From the NCBI GenBank assembly GCA_019873665.1, contig JAIOAV010000004.1:46043-110042 (forward strand): a stretch of 64,000 nt of DNA, written 5' to 3'. The notes beneath the pieces were generated by a model. It was given only the letters and a program-made list of their open reading frames with translations, did not search any database and was not told the DNA's origin. Origin of the DNA: Chloroflexota bacterium. GTDB taxonomy: Bacteria; Chloroflexota; Anaerolineae; JAAYEA01. Below, piece by piece: positions 45,594-55,114 of the stretch. Numbering within the stretch: position 1 is the first letter of the stretch; each line of letters opens with the position of its first letter. A program made the position numbers and the translations under genes.

Positions 45594-46180
45594 CGCCGAT
45601 CCTTTCCCGGCACGCGATGGCAGACACGACACCGCGCTTCATACGCCTCACTCGCCCCTACCAGAATGATAGGGTCATGATAATTCGCCGGCTCGCCATT
45701 CACCAGGCGCTGCGTCCGGCTGGCCGGCGCGCCACAGCAGGCGCAGATCGCCTGGAGCTTGTCCACCAGCTCAGCCTGCGCCATGAGCACCGGCACTGGC
45801 CCAAAAGGCTCGCCACGAAAGTCCATATCGAGCCCGGCAGCGATCACCCGAATGCCTCGCTCCGCCAATGCCGCGCATACTTCCGTGATGGCCCAGTCAA
45901 AAAACTGCACCTCATCTATCGCCACGACGGAGGTATCCGCCTCCAGCAGCCGCAGGATATCCTTGGCCTCCTGCACCGTGATGGCCTCTATCTGCGCGCC
46001 ACTGTGGGAGGTAACCCTCTGCTTCTCATAGCGGGTGTCAACGCTGGGCTTGAAAACCTGCACCTTTTGCTTGGCGATCTGCGCGCGTCGCACGCGCCGG
46101 ATCAGCTCCTCAGTCTTGCCACTGAACATGCTGCCGCAGACCAACTCAATCCATCCGCCGGTATAACGAGGATGACCCAT
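45590..46180 (-). CDS. tdk: Thymidine kinase
   Basis: A 196-residue type II thymidine kinase. The P-loop is [18 protein letters not shown], then [11 protein letters not shown] for Mg binding. Zinc-binding cysteines appear as CACCG and CRVCH, and [13 protein letters not shown] is the lid. It phosphorylates thymidine for salvage. ATG 46180 is chosen because GAGGAGG lies five bases before it; the ORF-track start adds nine residues. Confidence 0.94.
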   Translation of the reverse strand: MGHPRYTGGWIELVCGSMFSGKTEELIRRVRRAQIAKQKVQVFKPSVDTRYEKQRVTSHSGAQIEAITVQEAKDILRLLEADTSVVAIDEVQFFDWAITEVCAALAERGIRVIAAGLDMDFRGEPFGPVPVLMAQAELVDKLQAICACCGAPASRTQRLVNGEPANYHDPIILVGASEAYEARCRVCHRVPGKDRR

Positions 46181-46243
46181 CTCCGCCTCCTCAAGATGTC
46201 CGCTCAAGAACCACCGCGCCGGAAGTCAATTCCCTCAACACAA

Positions 46244-46273
46244 AAAGAACAGAGTGCGCACACTCTGTTCTTT
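46244..46273 (-). terminator. Rho-independent terminator after rpmE
   Basis: AAAGAACAGAGTG and CACTCTGTTCTTT form a perfect 13-base stem with a four-base loop, followed on the minus strand by a T-run. It ends the rplU-rpmA-rpmE transcript before tdk. Confidence 0.88.
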
Positions 46274-46298
46274 CCTATCGGGGTATGCGGTTTGCGAG

Positions 46299-46643
46299 CT
46301 ACTCCTCCGCCCGCTTTTCCTCGGTTGCACGCGTTGCCTTGCGAGATACCGGAGTCGCCTTGACGCCGCTCTTCTTGCCAGGTGTCGGGACGGCTGTCTT
46401 GGCTTCCGTGGCCTGTCCGGCTTCGCTACTGCGAAGGTCTTCCTTCCTGGCCAGACGCTGACGGAAGCGCTCCACCTGACCGGCCGTGTCCACGATGCGC
46501 TGCTCACCCGTAAAGAACGGGTGGCATACCGAGCACACATCCGTTCGGATCTCGGGCACCGTCGAGCCGACTGCCCAGGTGTTGCCACATGCGCAGATAA
46601 CCCTGGCCTCGGGGTAGTACTTGGGATGAATGTCCTTCTTCAT
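46299..46643 (-). CDS. rpmE: 50S ribosomal protein L31 with C-terminal extension
   Basis: A 114-residue protein whose first 70 residues are zinc-type L31: [20 protein letters not shown] and [20 protein letters not shown], with the CxC/CxxC cysteines. A further 44 residues rich in Lys, Ala, Thr and Glu ([12 protein letters not shown] at the end) follow and are probably disordered. Typical L31 is about 66-75 residues. The gene is placed 55 bases after rpmA and ends at a strong terminator. Confidence 0.93.
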   Translation of the reverse strand: MKKDIHPKYYPEARVICACGNTWAVGSTVPEIRTDVCSVCHPFFTGEQRIVDTAGQVERFRQRLARKEDLRSSEAGQATEAKTAVPTPGKKSGVKATPVSRKATRATEEKRAEE

Positions 46644-46698
46644 TTAACCAGCTCCTTGCACTCGGTTCTGACACGCCAGGTGCGTGCCTTATAGCTCT

Positions 46699-46959
46699 CT
46701 AGCTGGCGGCAGGGTAGACGCTAACCTGCTGCTTGTCTTTGCTGATCTGCTCGAACGCGACAAGGCCATCAACGGTGGCGAAAATCGTGTGATCTCTGCC
46801 CACACCAACGTTATTGCCGGGATGGAACTTGGTGCCGCGCTGGCGGACGATGATCGTGCCAGCCTTCACCTCTTCGCCCGCAAAGCACTTGACTCCCAGC
46901 CGACGCCCGGCGCTGTCGCGGCCGTTGCGGCTGCTGCCCCCACTCTTCTTGTGAGCCAT
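46699..46959 (-). CDS. rpmA: 50S ribosomal protein L27
   Basis: An 86-residue L27 that reaches into the peptidyl transferase centre. It opens [20 protein letters not shown] and contains [19 protein letters not shown]. There is no N-terminal cleavable extension. It follows rplU by 52 bases, the standard bacterial pairing. Confidence 0.97.
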   Translation of the reverse strand: MAHKKSGGSSRNGRDSAGRRLGVKCFAGEEVKAGTIIVRQRGTKFHPGNNVGVGRDHTIFATVDGLVAFEQISKDKQQVSVYPAAS

Positions 46960-47011
46960 CAGAAAATGCCTCCTCTATATCAAGCGCCCCCTCAACGAGG
47001 AGAGAGGCAAG

Positions 47012-47323
47012 CTATGCGATGATGCCCTCGATCTGCAAACGCGTGAATTCCTGGCGATGGCCTTTCCGGACCCGGATGCGCTCTTTCGGCATATACCGGA
47101 AAGCGAGGACCTTGCGGCCGCGGTCGTGAGACAGCACTTTGGCCCGAATTTTGGCTCCCTCGACCAGCGGGGTACCAACCTTGATAGCGCCCTCTTGCGC
47201 CACCATCAGCACGCGATCCAACTCGACGATCTGCCCCTCTTCCACGGCAAGCTTTTCCACGTCGACGACCTGTCCGACGCTTACCTTGTACTGCTTGCCC
47301 CCTGTCTCGACTACAGCATACAC
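47012..47323 (-). CDS. rplU: 50S ribosomal protein L21
   Basis: A 103-residue L21 beginning M(V)YAVVETGGKQYKVSVGQ, with the RKGHRQEFTRLQIEGI C-terminal signature. The GTG at 47323 is chosen because it yields the family's normal MYAVVETGG start and GGGAGG lies nine bases upstream. The track start at 47356 adds eleven unrelated residues. A perfect consensus promoter lies upstream. Confidence 0.96.
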   Translation of the reverse strand: MYAVVETGGKQYKVSVGQVVDVEKLAVEEGQIVELDRVLMVAQEGAIKVGTPLVEGAKIRAKVLSHDRGRKVLAFRYMPKERIRVRKGHRQEFTRLQIEGIIA

Positions 47324-47385
47324 AGGATGGTACCTCCCAGCACTGTTATTCGCCACGCATGACCAGCGTTTGTCAGCGAAATACG

Positions 47386-47414
47386 ATTATAGCCATTTGC
47401 GCCGGAATTGTCAA
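47386..47414 (-). promoter_or_regulatory. Consensus promoter of rplU-rpmA-rpmE
   Basis: Minus strand TTGACA (47409-47414), exactly 17 bases, TATAAT (47386-47391). Both hexamers match the sigma70 consensus completely, as expected for ribosomal protein genes. Confidence 0.92.
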
Positions 47415-47421
47415 ATCAGCT

Positions 47422-49149
47422 TCAGCGGCGGCCGAACTCGCGCTCCAGCGCCGCCGCGCTCAGATGGATCATGGTAGGACGGCCATGCGGACAAGAGTGT
47501 GGAGTGCTCGTATCCTCCAGCTGCCGGATCAGGTCGCGCATCTCAGACATGGAAAGTATCTGTCCGGCGCGCACAGCACTATGGCACACGATGGTGACCA
47601 ACGCTTCATCCTGCCAGCTCACTCCATTCAATTCCGCCAGGTCCAGCATCTCGTTCAGCGCTCCGGCCACGTCGCCCCCCGCAAACGCCGCCGGCACGTG
47701 GCGCACGCGGAAAGAGTTGATGCCAAAAGGCTCGATGCCAAAGCCGAGCGCGGCGAGGTCCTGGGCGTGCAACTCGAGCATCTGGGCGCGCGCCGGCGTC
47801 AGCTCAATGACCAGCGGCTCGAGCAACGTCTGCGTGGCTACCTGCGCTCCTCTGCGTTCTGCCAACAGCCGCTCATACACCACCCGCTCGTGCGCCGCGT
47901 GCTGGTCCACGAGATACACGCCGCCCGGCCCCTCGGCCACAATGTAGGTCTGCGCCACCTGGCCCACCACGCGCAACATAGGAAGCCGGCGCGACCCGGC
48001 CTGCGGTTCTATCATCGCGGGCAACACATCGGCGGTGCGCTGCAGCTCCAATGCGCGCTGTGCGCCCTCCTCTGGCAGACGCGCCGGCGAGAGGGTACCG
48101 CGCGAGGTCATGAAAGCCTCATCGGTCACCTGGGCAGGGGCAAAGCGGACGGCTGGCGGGGCAAAGCGCTCCTGCAAGGCATGGCGCACCGCGCGCTGCA
48201 CGGCCGCAAAGACCCGATGGCTATCACGAAAGCGAACCTCACGCTTGGTGGGGTGGATATTGACATCCACCTCCGCCGGATCGAGACGGATGTTGACAAC
48301 GGCCAAAGGGTAGCGGCGCGCAGGAATGAGGTCATGATAGGCCTGTTCGACAGCATAGCTCAGCGTGCGATCCTGAATCCAGCGGCGATTCACAAAGAAC
48401 ACCAACCCTTTGCGCGTGGCCTGGTGTAAAGCCGGCGGCGCGATGTAGCCCCAGACAGAGACCCCCTCATCCTCCCCCCGAAACTCGATCATCTGCTGCG
48501 CGCTCTCCAGGCCAAAGGCCTTGAGCAACACATCACTCAGCTTGCCCGTACCCGTGCTTTGAAAGACGAGGCGTTCATTGTTCAGCAGCGTAAAGCGGAC
48601 CTCAGGATACGCCAGGGCATAGCTGGTTATGATATCAGCGATGAGCGCATTCTCCGCCGCATCGCTGCGCAGGAATTTGCGTCGCGCAGGGGTGTTGTAA
48701 AAGAGGTCTTCCACCATCACAGTGGTACCAGGGGGAACGCCATGCTTCTCCCGGCGCACGATCTCACCCCCCTCCACGCGCACCAGCGTGCCAATCCCCT
48801 CTTCGCGCGTGCAGGTGATCATCGTCAGGCGCGAGACGGCAGCGATGCTCGCCAGCGCCTCGCCGCGAAAGCCGAGCGTCAATATGTGCTCCAGATCTTC
48901 CAGGCTGTGCAGCTTGCTCGTCGAATGTCGGGCAAATGCTAGCGGCACCTGGTCAGCAGGAATCCCACAGCCATCGTCCACGACGCGAATCAGCCGCTTG
49001 CCGCCCTCGCGGATTTCGGCGCGAATATCGGCCGCGCCGGCATCAATGGCGTTCTCCATCAGTTCTTTGAGCGCCGAAGCGGGGCGCTCCACAACCTCGC
49101 CCGCGGCGATCTTGGCAGCCACCTCCGGCGGCAGGACTCGGATTGCCAT
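47422..49149 (-). CDS. mutL: DNA mismatch repair protein MutL
   Basis: A 575-residue MutL. The N-terminal GHKL ATPase has VVERPASALKELMENAIDAG, DDGCGIP, FARHSTSKL and TLGFRGEALASIAA. The C-terminal dimerisation domain carries the endonuclease motif VDQHAAHERVVYERL plus ACHSAVRAGQ-like and CPHGRP segments. So it is the endonuclease-active kind found in organisms lacking MutH. ATG 49149 is used with GGGAGG upstream. No mutS is in the window. Confidence 0.95.
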   Translation of the reverse strand: MAIRVLPPEVAAKIAAGEVVERPASALKELMENAIDAGAADIRAEIREGGKRLIRVVDDGCGIPADQVPLAFARHSTSKLHSLEDLEHILTLGFRGEALASIAAVSRLTMITCTREEGIGTLVRVEGGEIVRREKHGVPPGTTVMVEDLFYNTPARRKFLRSDAAENALIADIITSYALAYPEVRFTLLNNERLVFQSTGTGKLSDVLLKAFGLESAQQMIEFRGEDEGVSVWGYIAPPALHQATRKGLVFFVNRRWIQDRTLSYAVEQAYHDLIPARRYPLAVVNIRLDPAEVDVNIHPTKREVRFRDSHRVFAAVQRAVRHALQERFAPPAVRFAPAQVTDEAFMTSRGTLSPARLPEEGAQRALELQRTADVLPAMIEPQAGSRRLPMLRVVGQVAQTYIVAEGPGGVYLVDQHAAHERVVYERLLAERRGAQVATQTLLEPLVIELTPARAQMLELHAQDLAALGFGIEPFGINSFRVRHVPAAFAGGDVAGALNEMLDLAELNGVSWQDEALVTIVCHSAVRAGQILSMSEMRDLIRQLEDTSTPHSCPHGRPTMIHLSAAALEREFGRR

Positions 49150-49167
49150 ATACAACCTCCCGGCAGC

Positions 49168-49196
49168 ATTATACACCCGATGGAGGCCAAGACCAA
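49168..49196 (-). promoter_or_regulatory. Promoter of mutL
   Basis: Minus strand TTGGTC (49191-49196), 17 bases, TATAAT (49168-49173), only about 19 bases before the mutL start, giving a very short leader. Confidence 0.7.
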
Positions 49197-49246
49197 GGCT
49201 TGGGGTTGAGAGGCTCAAGTTAGCGGGCGGATGAAACGAGGCGAGA

Positions 49247-50050
49247 CTACAGCGCTGCAGAGGATTGCAGGAAACTCGTCAGCACCTGGTTAAAACGCTC
49301 CGTCTCACTCAGCATGGGAAAGTGACGTGATTGAGCCATGATCTCGATGTGGGCGTGCGGAATCCGTTCGGCGATAACCTGCGCCTGATTGGGGTTGACA
49401 ACGCCGTCGCGCGCGCCATAGATGCCCAGTACCGGCACCTGTACCTCATGCAGGCGTGGCCGCAGATCAACGTGACGCAGCGATGCAATGCTGTGAGAGA
49501 ACGACGCGATGGTTGACTGCGAGATATGTTCTATCATCTGCGAGTAGATGTCGCCTTCATTGGACACCAGGGGGGAATATCCCCATAGCACAGCCTTCAG
49601 GAGCGGCGGGTAGCGCCACAGAAGCCGAGCGATCCGCTCCTGGCCGGCGAGCTTCAAGGGAAGGCTCAACGAGTTGCCATCCATCGGCGAGCCGACGACG
49701 GCAACCCGGCTGACGCGCTGCGGATAGTCCAGCGCCAGGCTCATGGCGACCGTGCCGCCCATGGAGTGGCCAAACAGCGGCGCCTGCCGAATGCCCAGTT
49801 CGTCCATGAACTGGATCACCATCGAGATATAATCGCCGATCTGGTAGGTTTCCTGGTGCTTGTCAGATTCGCCAAAGCCCCAGAAGTCCAGGGCATAGAC
49901 CCGGCGCGGCATGTTGTGATCCAAGTACTCCATGAAACCGCGCCAGAAACGCCATGAGCCCAGCCAGCAGTGCAGCAGGATAAGCGGCGCCCCGCGGCGT
50001 CCCACAACTTCGTAGTGTAATATCCCCTGTTGCGTCATCAGGGAGCTCAT
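49247..50050 (-). CDS. Alpha/beta hydrolase
   Basis: A 267-residue alpha/beta-hydrolase fold protein. ILLHCWLGSWRFWRGF forms the oxyanion region, ALDFWGFGESDKH the next strand, and LFGHSMGGTVAMSLALDYP the nucleophile elbow. IYGARDGVVNP and AQSRHFPMLSE supply the acid and histidine. The substrate is not known. ATG 50050 follows AGAGGTG; the ORF-track extension to 50152 covers the promoter region. Divergent from the glycosyltransferase genes. Confidence 0.85.
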   Translation of the reverse strand: MSSLMTQQGILHYEVVGRRGAPLILLHCWLGSWRFWRGFMEYLDHNMPRRVYALDFWGFGESDKHQETYQIGDYISMVIQFMDELGIRQAPLFGHSMGGTVAMSLALDYPQRVSRVAVVGSPMDGNSLSLPLKLAGQERIARLLWRYPPLLKAVLWGYSPLVSNEGDIYSQMIEHISQSTIASFSHSIASLRHVDLRPRLHEVQVPVLGIYGARDGVVNPNQAQVIAERIPHAHIEIMAQSRHFPMLSETERFNQVLTSFLQSSAAL

Positions 50051-50140
50051 CGCAGACACCTCTACAGAGAGATCATCCAGTTGAGAAGACGTAAACGAAG
50101 CGCAACGAGATGCGTCTCGCCTCGAAGGTCGTTGTGCCAG

Positions 50141-50168
50141 AGTATAGCACACTCCGCCGCCCTGCCAA
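50141..50168 (-). promoter_or_regulatory. Promoter of the alpha/beta hydrolase gene
   Basis: Minus strand TTGGCA (50163-50168), 16 bases, TATACT (50141-50146). Its -35 directly abuts the dyad at 50169-50186. Confidence 0.6.
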
Positions 50169-50186
50169 AAGTGCCCTCAGGCACTT
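50169..50186. promoter_or_regulatory. Dyad between divergent promoters
   Basis: AAGTGCC-CTCA-GGCACTT, a seven-base inverted repeat, sits between the two facing -35 boxes and overlaps the first two bases of the + strand one. It is placed like an operator shared by both promoters. Confidence 0.5.
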
Positions 50187-50212
50187 GCACGGCGCGCCGA
50201 TTCCGCTATACT
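50185..50212 (+). promoter_or_regulatory. Promoter of the glycosyltransferase genes
   Basis: TTGCAC (50185-50190), 16 bases, TATACT (50207-50212), about 28 bases before the first glycosyltransferase start. Confidence 0.55.
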
Positions 50213-50239
50213 ACGGGAACTCGGAGGAGAGTGCAAAGC

Positions 50240-51343
50240 ATGCGCGTGCTGTTGATCTCAAAAGCGTGCGTGGTGGGCGCGTATCAGACCAAGCTGGAAG
50301 AGCTGGCACGTTACCCTGATATGGACTTGCATGTGATTGTGCCGCCTTACTGGCGCGAGGGGAATGCACGGATCACTCTGGAACGCGCGCATACATCCGG
50401 TTATCGCCTGCATGTGGAGCCGATGGCACTGAACGGTCACTTTCACTCCCACTTCTATCCCTTCCTCGGCCACCGCATCCGCGAGCTGCGTCCGGACATC
50501 GTCCACATGGATGAGGAGCCGTATAACTTGGCCACATGGCTCGCCCTCCGCGCTGCCGCGCATCATCATGCCAGGGCGCTCTTCTTCACCTGGCAGAACC
50601 TGCAACGCACCTATCCCGTCCCGTTCCGCTGGTTCGAGCGCGAGAACTACCGCCGCGCCCACTATGCGCTGGCCGGAAACAACGAGGCGGTGCAGGTCCT
50701 GCGCGCCAAGGGATACAGCGGGCCGGTGAAGGTCATTGCGCAATTCGGCGTTGATCCGAACCTCTATCGGTCACTTCCGGAGCGGCATGCGGTGCGCCAC
50801 TTCACCATCGGCTATGTCGGCAGACTGGTGCCGGAAAAGGGGGTGCATCTCTTGCTGGAGGCCGCTGCCAAGCTGGATGGCGACTGGCGGTTGGAGATCG
50901 TCGGCGATGGGCCGGAGCGAGCGTCCCTGCAGGCGTTGGCAACGGAACAAGGCATCAGCGCGCGCGTCTCATTCGTGCCGCGCATACCTTCGACTGACGT
51001 GCCAGCGCGCCTCAACCGGTTCGACGTGCTGGTGCTCCCCTCTCTGAGCCGACCAAACTGGAAAGAGCAGTTCGGGCGCATCTTGATCGAGGCGATGGCG
51101 TGCGAGACGCCGGTGCTTGGCGCCGACTCTGGCGAGATCCCGAACGTGATCGGCAACGCCGGGTTGATCTTTCCTGAAGGCGATGTGACGGCGCTGCGCG
51201 CGTACCTGCAGCGCCTTTGCGAAGACACCCGTCTTCGCGCCGATCTCGGCGCGGCAGGACGACAGCGCGTGCTGGCTCACTATACCCAGTCCAGGATTGC
51301 AGCTCTTACCTATAGCGTCTATCAGGAGATGTTGGGCAGATAG
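50240..51343 (+). CDS. Glycosyltransferase family 4 protein
   Basis: A 367-residue GT-B glycosyltransferase. It opens MRVLLISKACVVGAYQTKLEEL. In the C-terminal half it has TIGYVGRLVPEKGVHLLLEAAA, LEIVGDGPERASL and GRILIEAMACETPVLGADSGEIP with the E-x7-E nucleotide-sugar motif. There are no membrane helices. ATG 50240 follows GGAGGAG; the 50030 start is upstream of the promoter. It is grouped with a second GT4 and a priming glycosylphosphotransferase, so it likely takes part in exopolysaccharide or surface glycan assembly. Confidence 0.9.
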   Translation: MRVLLISKACVVGAYQTKLEELARYPDMDLHVIVPPYWREGNARITLERAHTSGYRLHVEPMALNGHFHSHFYPFLGHRIRELRPDIVHMDEEPYNLATWLALRAAAHHHARALFFTWQNLQRTYPVPFRWFERENYRRAHYALAGNNEAVQVLRAKGYSGPVKVIAQFGVDPNLYRSLPERHAVRHFTIGYVGRLVPEKGVHLLLEAAAKLDGDWRLEIVGDGPERASLQALATEQGISARVSFVPRIPSTDVPARLNRFDVLVLPSLSRPNWKEQFGRILIEAMACETPVLGADSGEIPNVIGNAGLIFPEGDVTALRAYLQRLCEDTRLRADLGAAGRQRVLAHYTQSRIAALTYSVYQEMLGR

Positions 51344-51413
51344 GGATTTTCCCCTCAACTTGCGATAGCAGTATAATCGGTCAGATGGACGTGTGGGGAG
51401 AGGTTGTGCACAT

Positions 51414-52559
51414 TTGACAGGCAAGCAGATTGGGCTGGATGCGCACCTGTTGTCGTTGCGTCCCGGCTACCGGGCCGCAGGCGTTAGCCATCTCATCTAT
51501 CATCTGCTAATGCATTTGCCGGCGGCGGATGATGCCCTAAGCTATACGGCGTTTCTGTCAGAGCGATGCCCGAAGTTACCGGCACGGATACGCCAACAGG
51601 TCAGCGTTCTGCCCACCGGCCAGCCGCTGGTGCGGATCTTCTGGGAGCAATTTGTTGCGCCTGTGGCCGCGTGGCGACAGGGCATTGACCTCTGGCACGC
51701 TTTGGTCAACGTGCAGCCGATGCTTCTGCCGCGCCCCGCGATCGTTACCATCCCGGATCTGAGCTATCTGCTCTACCCAGAGTTATTCGAGCGCGGCAAG
51801 CGCCTCTACAATCGTCTCTTCGGCCGCTGGACTGCCAGGCGCGCACGGCACATCATCGCCATTTCACAGAGCACCAAAGAGGACATCGTGCGGCACTATC
51901 GCATCCCACCTGACAAGATAACCGTCATCTACCCCGGGATGGAGGAGAGATTCCATCCTGTGGACGATGCTGCCGCCGCGAGCGCTTTCCGCCTGCGCAA
52001 AGGGCTGCCGGAGAGTATCATCCTCTTTGTGGGCACCATTGAGCCTCGCAAGAATCTCAGCCGATTGTTGCAGGCGTTCGCCATGCTGCGCCGGGACGGT
52101 GATCTGCCGCACCATCTGGTGATCGGCGGCGGAAAGGGATGGATGTACGAACAGGTCTTTGCCCAAGTGCAGGAGCTGGGCCTGGGTGGTTGCGTGCACT
52201 TTGCAGGCTTCATCCAGCAGCAAGAGCTACCCGATTGGTTCCGGGCGGCAGACCTCTTTGTCTACCCCTCTCTCTTTGAGGGCTTCGGGCTGCCGCCGTT
52301 GGAGGCCCTGGCTTGCGGCACGCCGGTGATCGTATCCGATATCTCATCTCTGCCGGAAGTCGTCGGAGATGCGGCGCTGAAAGTGAACCCCTATCGTCCT
52401 GAGGAGATGGCGGCAGCCATGCGGCGCGTGCTGACCGATCATGCCCTGGCGGCTCAACTGCGGGCAGCGGGGCCACAGCAAGCGGCACGCTTCTCTTGGC
52501 AAAGGGCCGCGCAAGAGACAGCCTCTATCTATCGTCGCGTGTTGGAGCAGAGGGCCTGA
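51414..52559 (+). CDS. Glycosyltransferase family 4 (mannosyltransferase-like)
   Basis: A 381-residue GT4 enzyme. It opens [46 protein letters not shown] marks the domain linker, then [45 protein letters not shown] and [20 protein letters not shown] with the E-x7-E motif. TTG 51414 is the probable start, since GGGGAGAGG lies upstream; GTG 51393 is possible. It is one base away from the next gene, so the two are coupled. Confidence 0.88.
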   Translation: MTGKQIGLDAHLLSLRPGYRAAGVSHLIYHLLMHLPAADDALSYTAFLSERCPKLPARIRQQVSVLPTGQPLVRIFWEQFVAPVAAWRQGIDLWHALVNVQPMLLPRPAIVTIPDLSYLLYPELFERGKRLYNRLFGRWTARRARHIIAISQSTKEDIVRHYRIPPDKITVIYPGMEERFHPVDDAAAASAFRLRKGLPESIILFVGTIEPRKNLSRLLQAFAMLRRDGDLPHHLVIGGGKGWMYEQVFAQVQELGLGGCVHFAGFIQQQELPDWFRAADLFVYPSLFEGFGLPPLEALACGTPVIVSDISSLPEVVGDAALKVNPYRPEEMAAAMRRVLTDHALAAQLRAAGPQQAARFSWQRAAQETASIYRRVLEQRA

Positions 52560-52560
52560 C

Positions 52561-53988
52561 ATGTACGCGAAAACGTGGAAGTGGCTCGGGCCGCTGATGG
52601 TCGTGTTGGATGCAATCCTCATCAACCTTGCCTTCTACCTGGCTTATCTGGTGCGCTATGAGCTGCAATGGTTCCGGGGAGTTGAGGAAGGTTTCTTTGT
52701 CCCCTTTGGCAGCTATCTCCCCGATGCAGCGATCCTGACAGCCATCCTGATCTTGGTCTACGTGGCCGAGGGCCTTTATGCCCCACGCCGAGGACGACCC
52801 TGGTTTGATGAGGTGTATATCATCTTTCGGGGAGCCGTTACAGGCATCGCCACCATGATCATCATCTCCCTCTTTGCCCGGCCAATGCTGCAATCGCGGC
52901 TGATCTTTGCCTACCATGCGGTTCTCATCGTCATCCTCCTCGGCGGCAGCCGTCTCGCCGTTGGCGCAATCATGAGCACGTTGCGTCGTCGCGGCATCGG
53001 AGTGGATCGCGTTCTCATCGTCGGCGCAGGCGAGGTGGGGCGCACAGTGATGCGCAATATCGTGGCCCGACCGGAGCTGGGCTACCAACTGGTTGGCTTT
53101 GTTGACGATGCACCCGAGAAGGCTCATACCGACCTGGGGCGTATCAAAGCGCTGGGGGATACTTCCGCGCTCCCCGAGCTGATCAGCCGCTATGGCATCA
53201 ATGAGGTGATCATCACCCTGCCATGGATGGCGCACCGCAAGGTGTTGAGCCTCATCACCCAGTGTGAACGCTCTCGAGTGCGCGCCCGGATCGTGCCTGA
53301 CCTCTTCCAATTGAGCTTGAGCCAGGTGGACATTGACGATATGAACGGCCTACCGTTGATCGGCATTCGCGAGCCGTCCATTCGCGGCTGGAAGCTGGCC
53401 GTCAAGCGGGGCATTGACCTCGTTGGGGCGACATTGCTGCTGATCCTGCTTGCCCCCCTGTTGGGGTTGATCGCCCTGCTCATCAAGCTAGATTCACCGG
53501 GGCCGATCATCTTCCGACAGGTGCGCGTGGGACGAAATGGCCGAGAGTTCACATGCTACAAGTTCCGCACTATGGTGGCAGATGCAGAGCAGCGACAGCC
53601 GGCTCTGGAGCAGGTCAATCCATCCAATGGCCCCTGGTTCAAGCTCCGCGACGACCCGCGACGCACTCGCGTCGGGCGTTTTCTGCGCCGTGCCAGCCTC
53701 GATGAGTTGCCGCAGCTTTACAACGTGCTCCGTGGCGAGATGAGCCTGATCGGGCCGCGGCCCGGCACGCCGCAAGAGGTTGCCAAGTACCAGCCCTGGC
53801 ACATGCGGCGGCTCAGCGCATCTCCAGGCATGACCGGTCTCTGGCAAGTCAGCGGTCGCAGCGAGCTGACCTTTGACGAGATGGTTCTCTTGGACCTGTA
53901 TTATGTCGAGAATTGGTCCCTGTTTCTCGACTTTAAGATCCTCCTGCGCACAGGTCCGGCTGTGTTTTCCGGACGAGGCGCGTTCTAG
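52561..53988 (+). CDS. Undecaprenyl-phosphate glycosyl-1-phosphate transferase (polyprenyl glycosylphosphotransferase)
   Basis: A 475-residue membrane enzyme that starts glycan synthesis by moving a sugar-1-phosphate to undecaprenyl phosphate. About four N-terminal helices (about 10-140) are followed by a CoA-binding-like Rossmann domain (VDRVLIVGAGEVGRTVMRNI). A membrane re-entrant helix (GATLLLILLAPLLGLIALLIK) leads to the catalytic part: FRQVRVGRNGREFTCYKFRTM, LRRASLDELPQLYNVLRGEMSLIGPRP, and PGMTGLWQVSGRSEL. All hallmark motifs are present. It belongs with the two upstream GT4 genes; flippase and polymerase genes are not in the window. Confidence 0.93.
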   Translation: MYAKTWKWLGPLMVVLDAILINLAFYLAYLVRYELQWFRGVEEGFFVPFGSYLPDAAILTAILILVYVAEGLYAPRRGRPWFDEVYIIFRGAVTGIATMIIISLFARPMLQSRLIFAYHAVLIVILLGGSRLAVGAIMSTLRRRGIGVDRVLIVGAGEVGRTVMRNIVARPELGYQLVGFVDDAPEKAHTDLGRIKALGDTSALPELISRYGINEVIITLPWMAHRKVLSLITQCERSRVRARIVPDLFQLSLSQVDIDDMNGLPLIGIREPSIRGWKLAVKRGIDLVGATLLLILLAPLLGLIALLIKLDSPGPIIFRQVRVGRNGREFTCYKFRTMVADAEQRQPALEQVNPSNGPWFKLRDDPRRTRVGRFLRRASLDELPQLYNVLRGEMSLIGPRPGTPQEVAKYQPWHMRRLSASPGMTGLWQVSGRSELTFDEMVLLDLYYVENWSLFLDFKILLRTGPAVFSGRGAF

Positions 53989-54089
53989 AGCCGAACGGGG
54001 AGACAGGCGCTGTGTCGCAGCATCTGATCCAACGCGATTAGCAGGCATATACCCATTTCCCTCGAAAAGAGCTTCCCAAGGAGGTAAGG

Positions 54090-55103
54090 ATGAACCTGTA
54101 TGGTAAGGATTTGATCTGCACGCAAGAGTGGAAGATAAAGGAGCTGGAGGCGGTGCTGGAGCTGGCGGCCAAGATGAAACGCGACCGCTATTCGCCACGC
54201 TGGACCAGCTTGCTGCAGCACAGGACATTCCTGATGTTCTTCTACAATCCGTCGGTGCGCACACGCCAGTCGTTCGAGACGGCAGCGACCGAGTTGGGCG
54301 GGCATGCCCAGTTCTTGGAGCCACGCGCCATGCGCCTGAAAACCGCCACCACGGCTGGCGAGACGATTGAGGACGCAGCCAACGTCATGAGCCGTTTCGC
54401 CCATGGCCTGGGGATTCGCATCCTGGAAGACCAGATCAGCGCATATGGTGAGGGAGATGACCTGCTGCGCGAATATGCCAAATGGTGCACCATCCCGGTC
54501 ATCTCGATGGCGCATGACAAATTCCACCCCTGCCAGGGGCTGGCAGACCTGATGGGACTACACACGCATCTTGGAGATGTCAAGGGGAAAAAGACGCTGG
54601 TAACATGGGGCAGCGGCGCGCTGGTACGCTCGTGGTGCTCCCCGCAAGAGTACATGCTGATCACGTCGCGCTTTGGCATGAACGTTACCCTCGCCTATCC
54701 GGAGGGTTATGATCTCGATCCAGAGGTGATCGCGCAGGTGAAAGCCAATTGCGCGCAGAACGGCACTAGCTTTGAGATCGTGCATGACTCGGTTTCTGGC
54801 TATGACGGGGCCGATGTGGTCTATTCGCGCAACTGGATGAGCCCTGTCGCCTATGCCAGCGGCGAGCTGGACAAGGCCAGCGAGCGGGCCAAAGCTGCGC
54901 TGCATCCCGGCTGGATCACCGACGCCGCACGGATGAAGCGCACCAACAATGCGCTCTTTATCCACCCGATGCCAGTGGACCGAGGCTCAGAAGTGACGGA
55001 CGAGATCGCCAGTGGGCCGCGCTCTATCATCTACGACGTGGCGGAAAACCGCCTGCACGTGCAAAAGGCGCTCATGGCACTCACGATGACGGACGCGCTA
55101 TAG
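54090..55103 (+). CDS. Knotted N-acylornithine-type carbamoyltransferase
   Basis: A 337-residue carbamoyltransferase. FFYNPSVRTRQSFETAATELG is the carbamoyl-phosphate motif in the N-acetylornithine form (S-x-RTR). HPCQGLADLMGLHTHLGDVKG, VTLAYPEGYDL and DVVYSRNW follow. HPMPVDRGSEVTDEI replaces HCLP, and IIYDVAENRLHVQKALMAL closes the protein as in N-acetylornithine and N-succinylornithine transcarbamylases and YgeW. The pattern argues against a plain ornithine enzyme, but the acyl group is unknown. AAGGAGG precedes the start. It faces an M20 deacylase gene, which could remove the acyl group from the product. Confidence 0.75.
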   Translation: MNLYGKDLICTQEWKIKELEAVLELAAKMKRDRYSPRWTSLLQHRTFLMFFYNPSVRTRQSFETAATELGGHAQFLEPRAMRLKTATTAGETIEDAANVMSRFAHGLGIRILEDQISAYGEGDDLLREYAKWCTIPVISMAHDKFHPCQGLADLMGLHTHLGDVKGKKTLVTWGSGALVRSWCSPQEYMLITSRFGMNVTLAYPEGYDLDPEVIAQVKANCAQNGTSFEIVHDSVSGYDGADVVYSRNWMSPVAYASGELDKASERAKAALHPGWITDAARMKRTNNALFIHPMPVDRGSEVTDEIASGPRSIIYDVAENRLHVQKALMALTMTDAL

Positions 55104-55114
55104 GGTGAACGCGG

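Noticed and set aside
51372-51377. TATAAT before the second glycosyltransferase
   Set aside because: No acceptable -35 hexamer lies 16-18 bases upstream; the gene is probably read from the upstream promoter.
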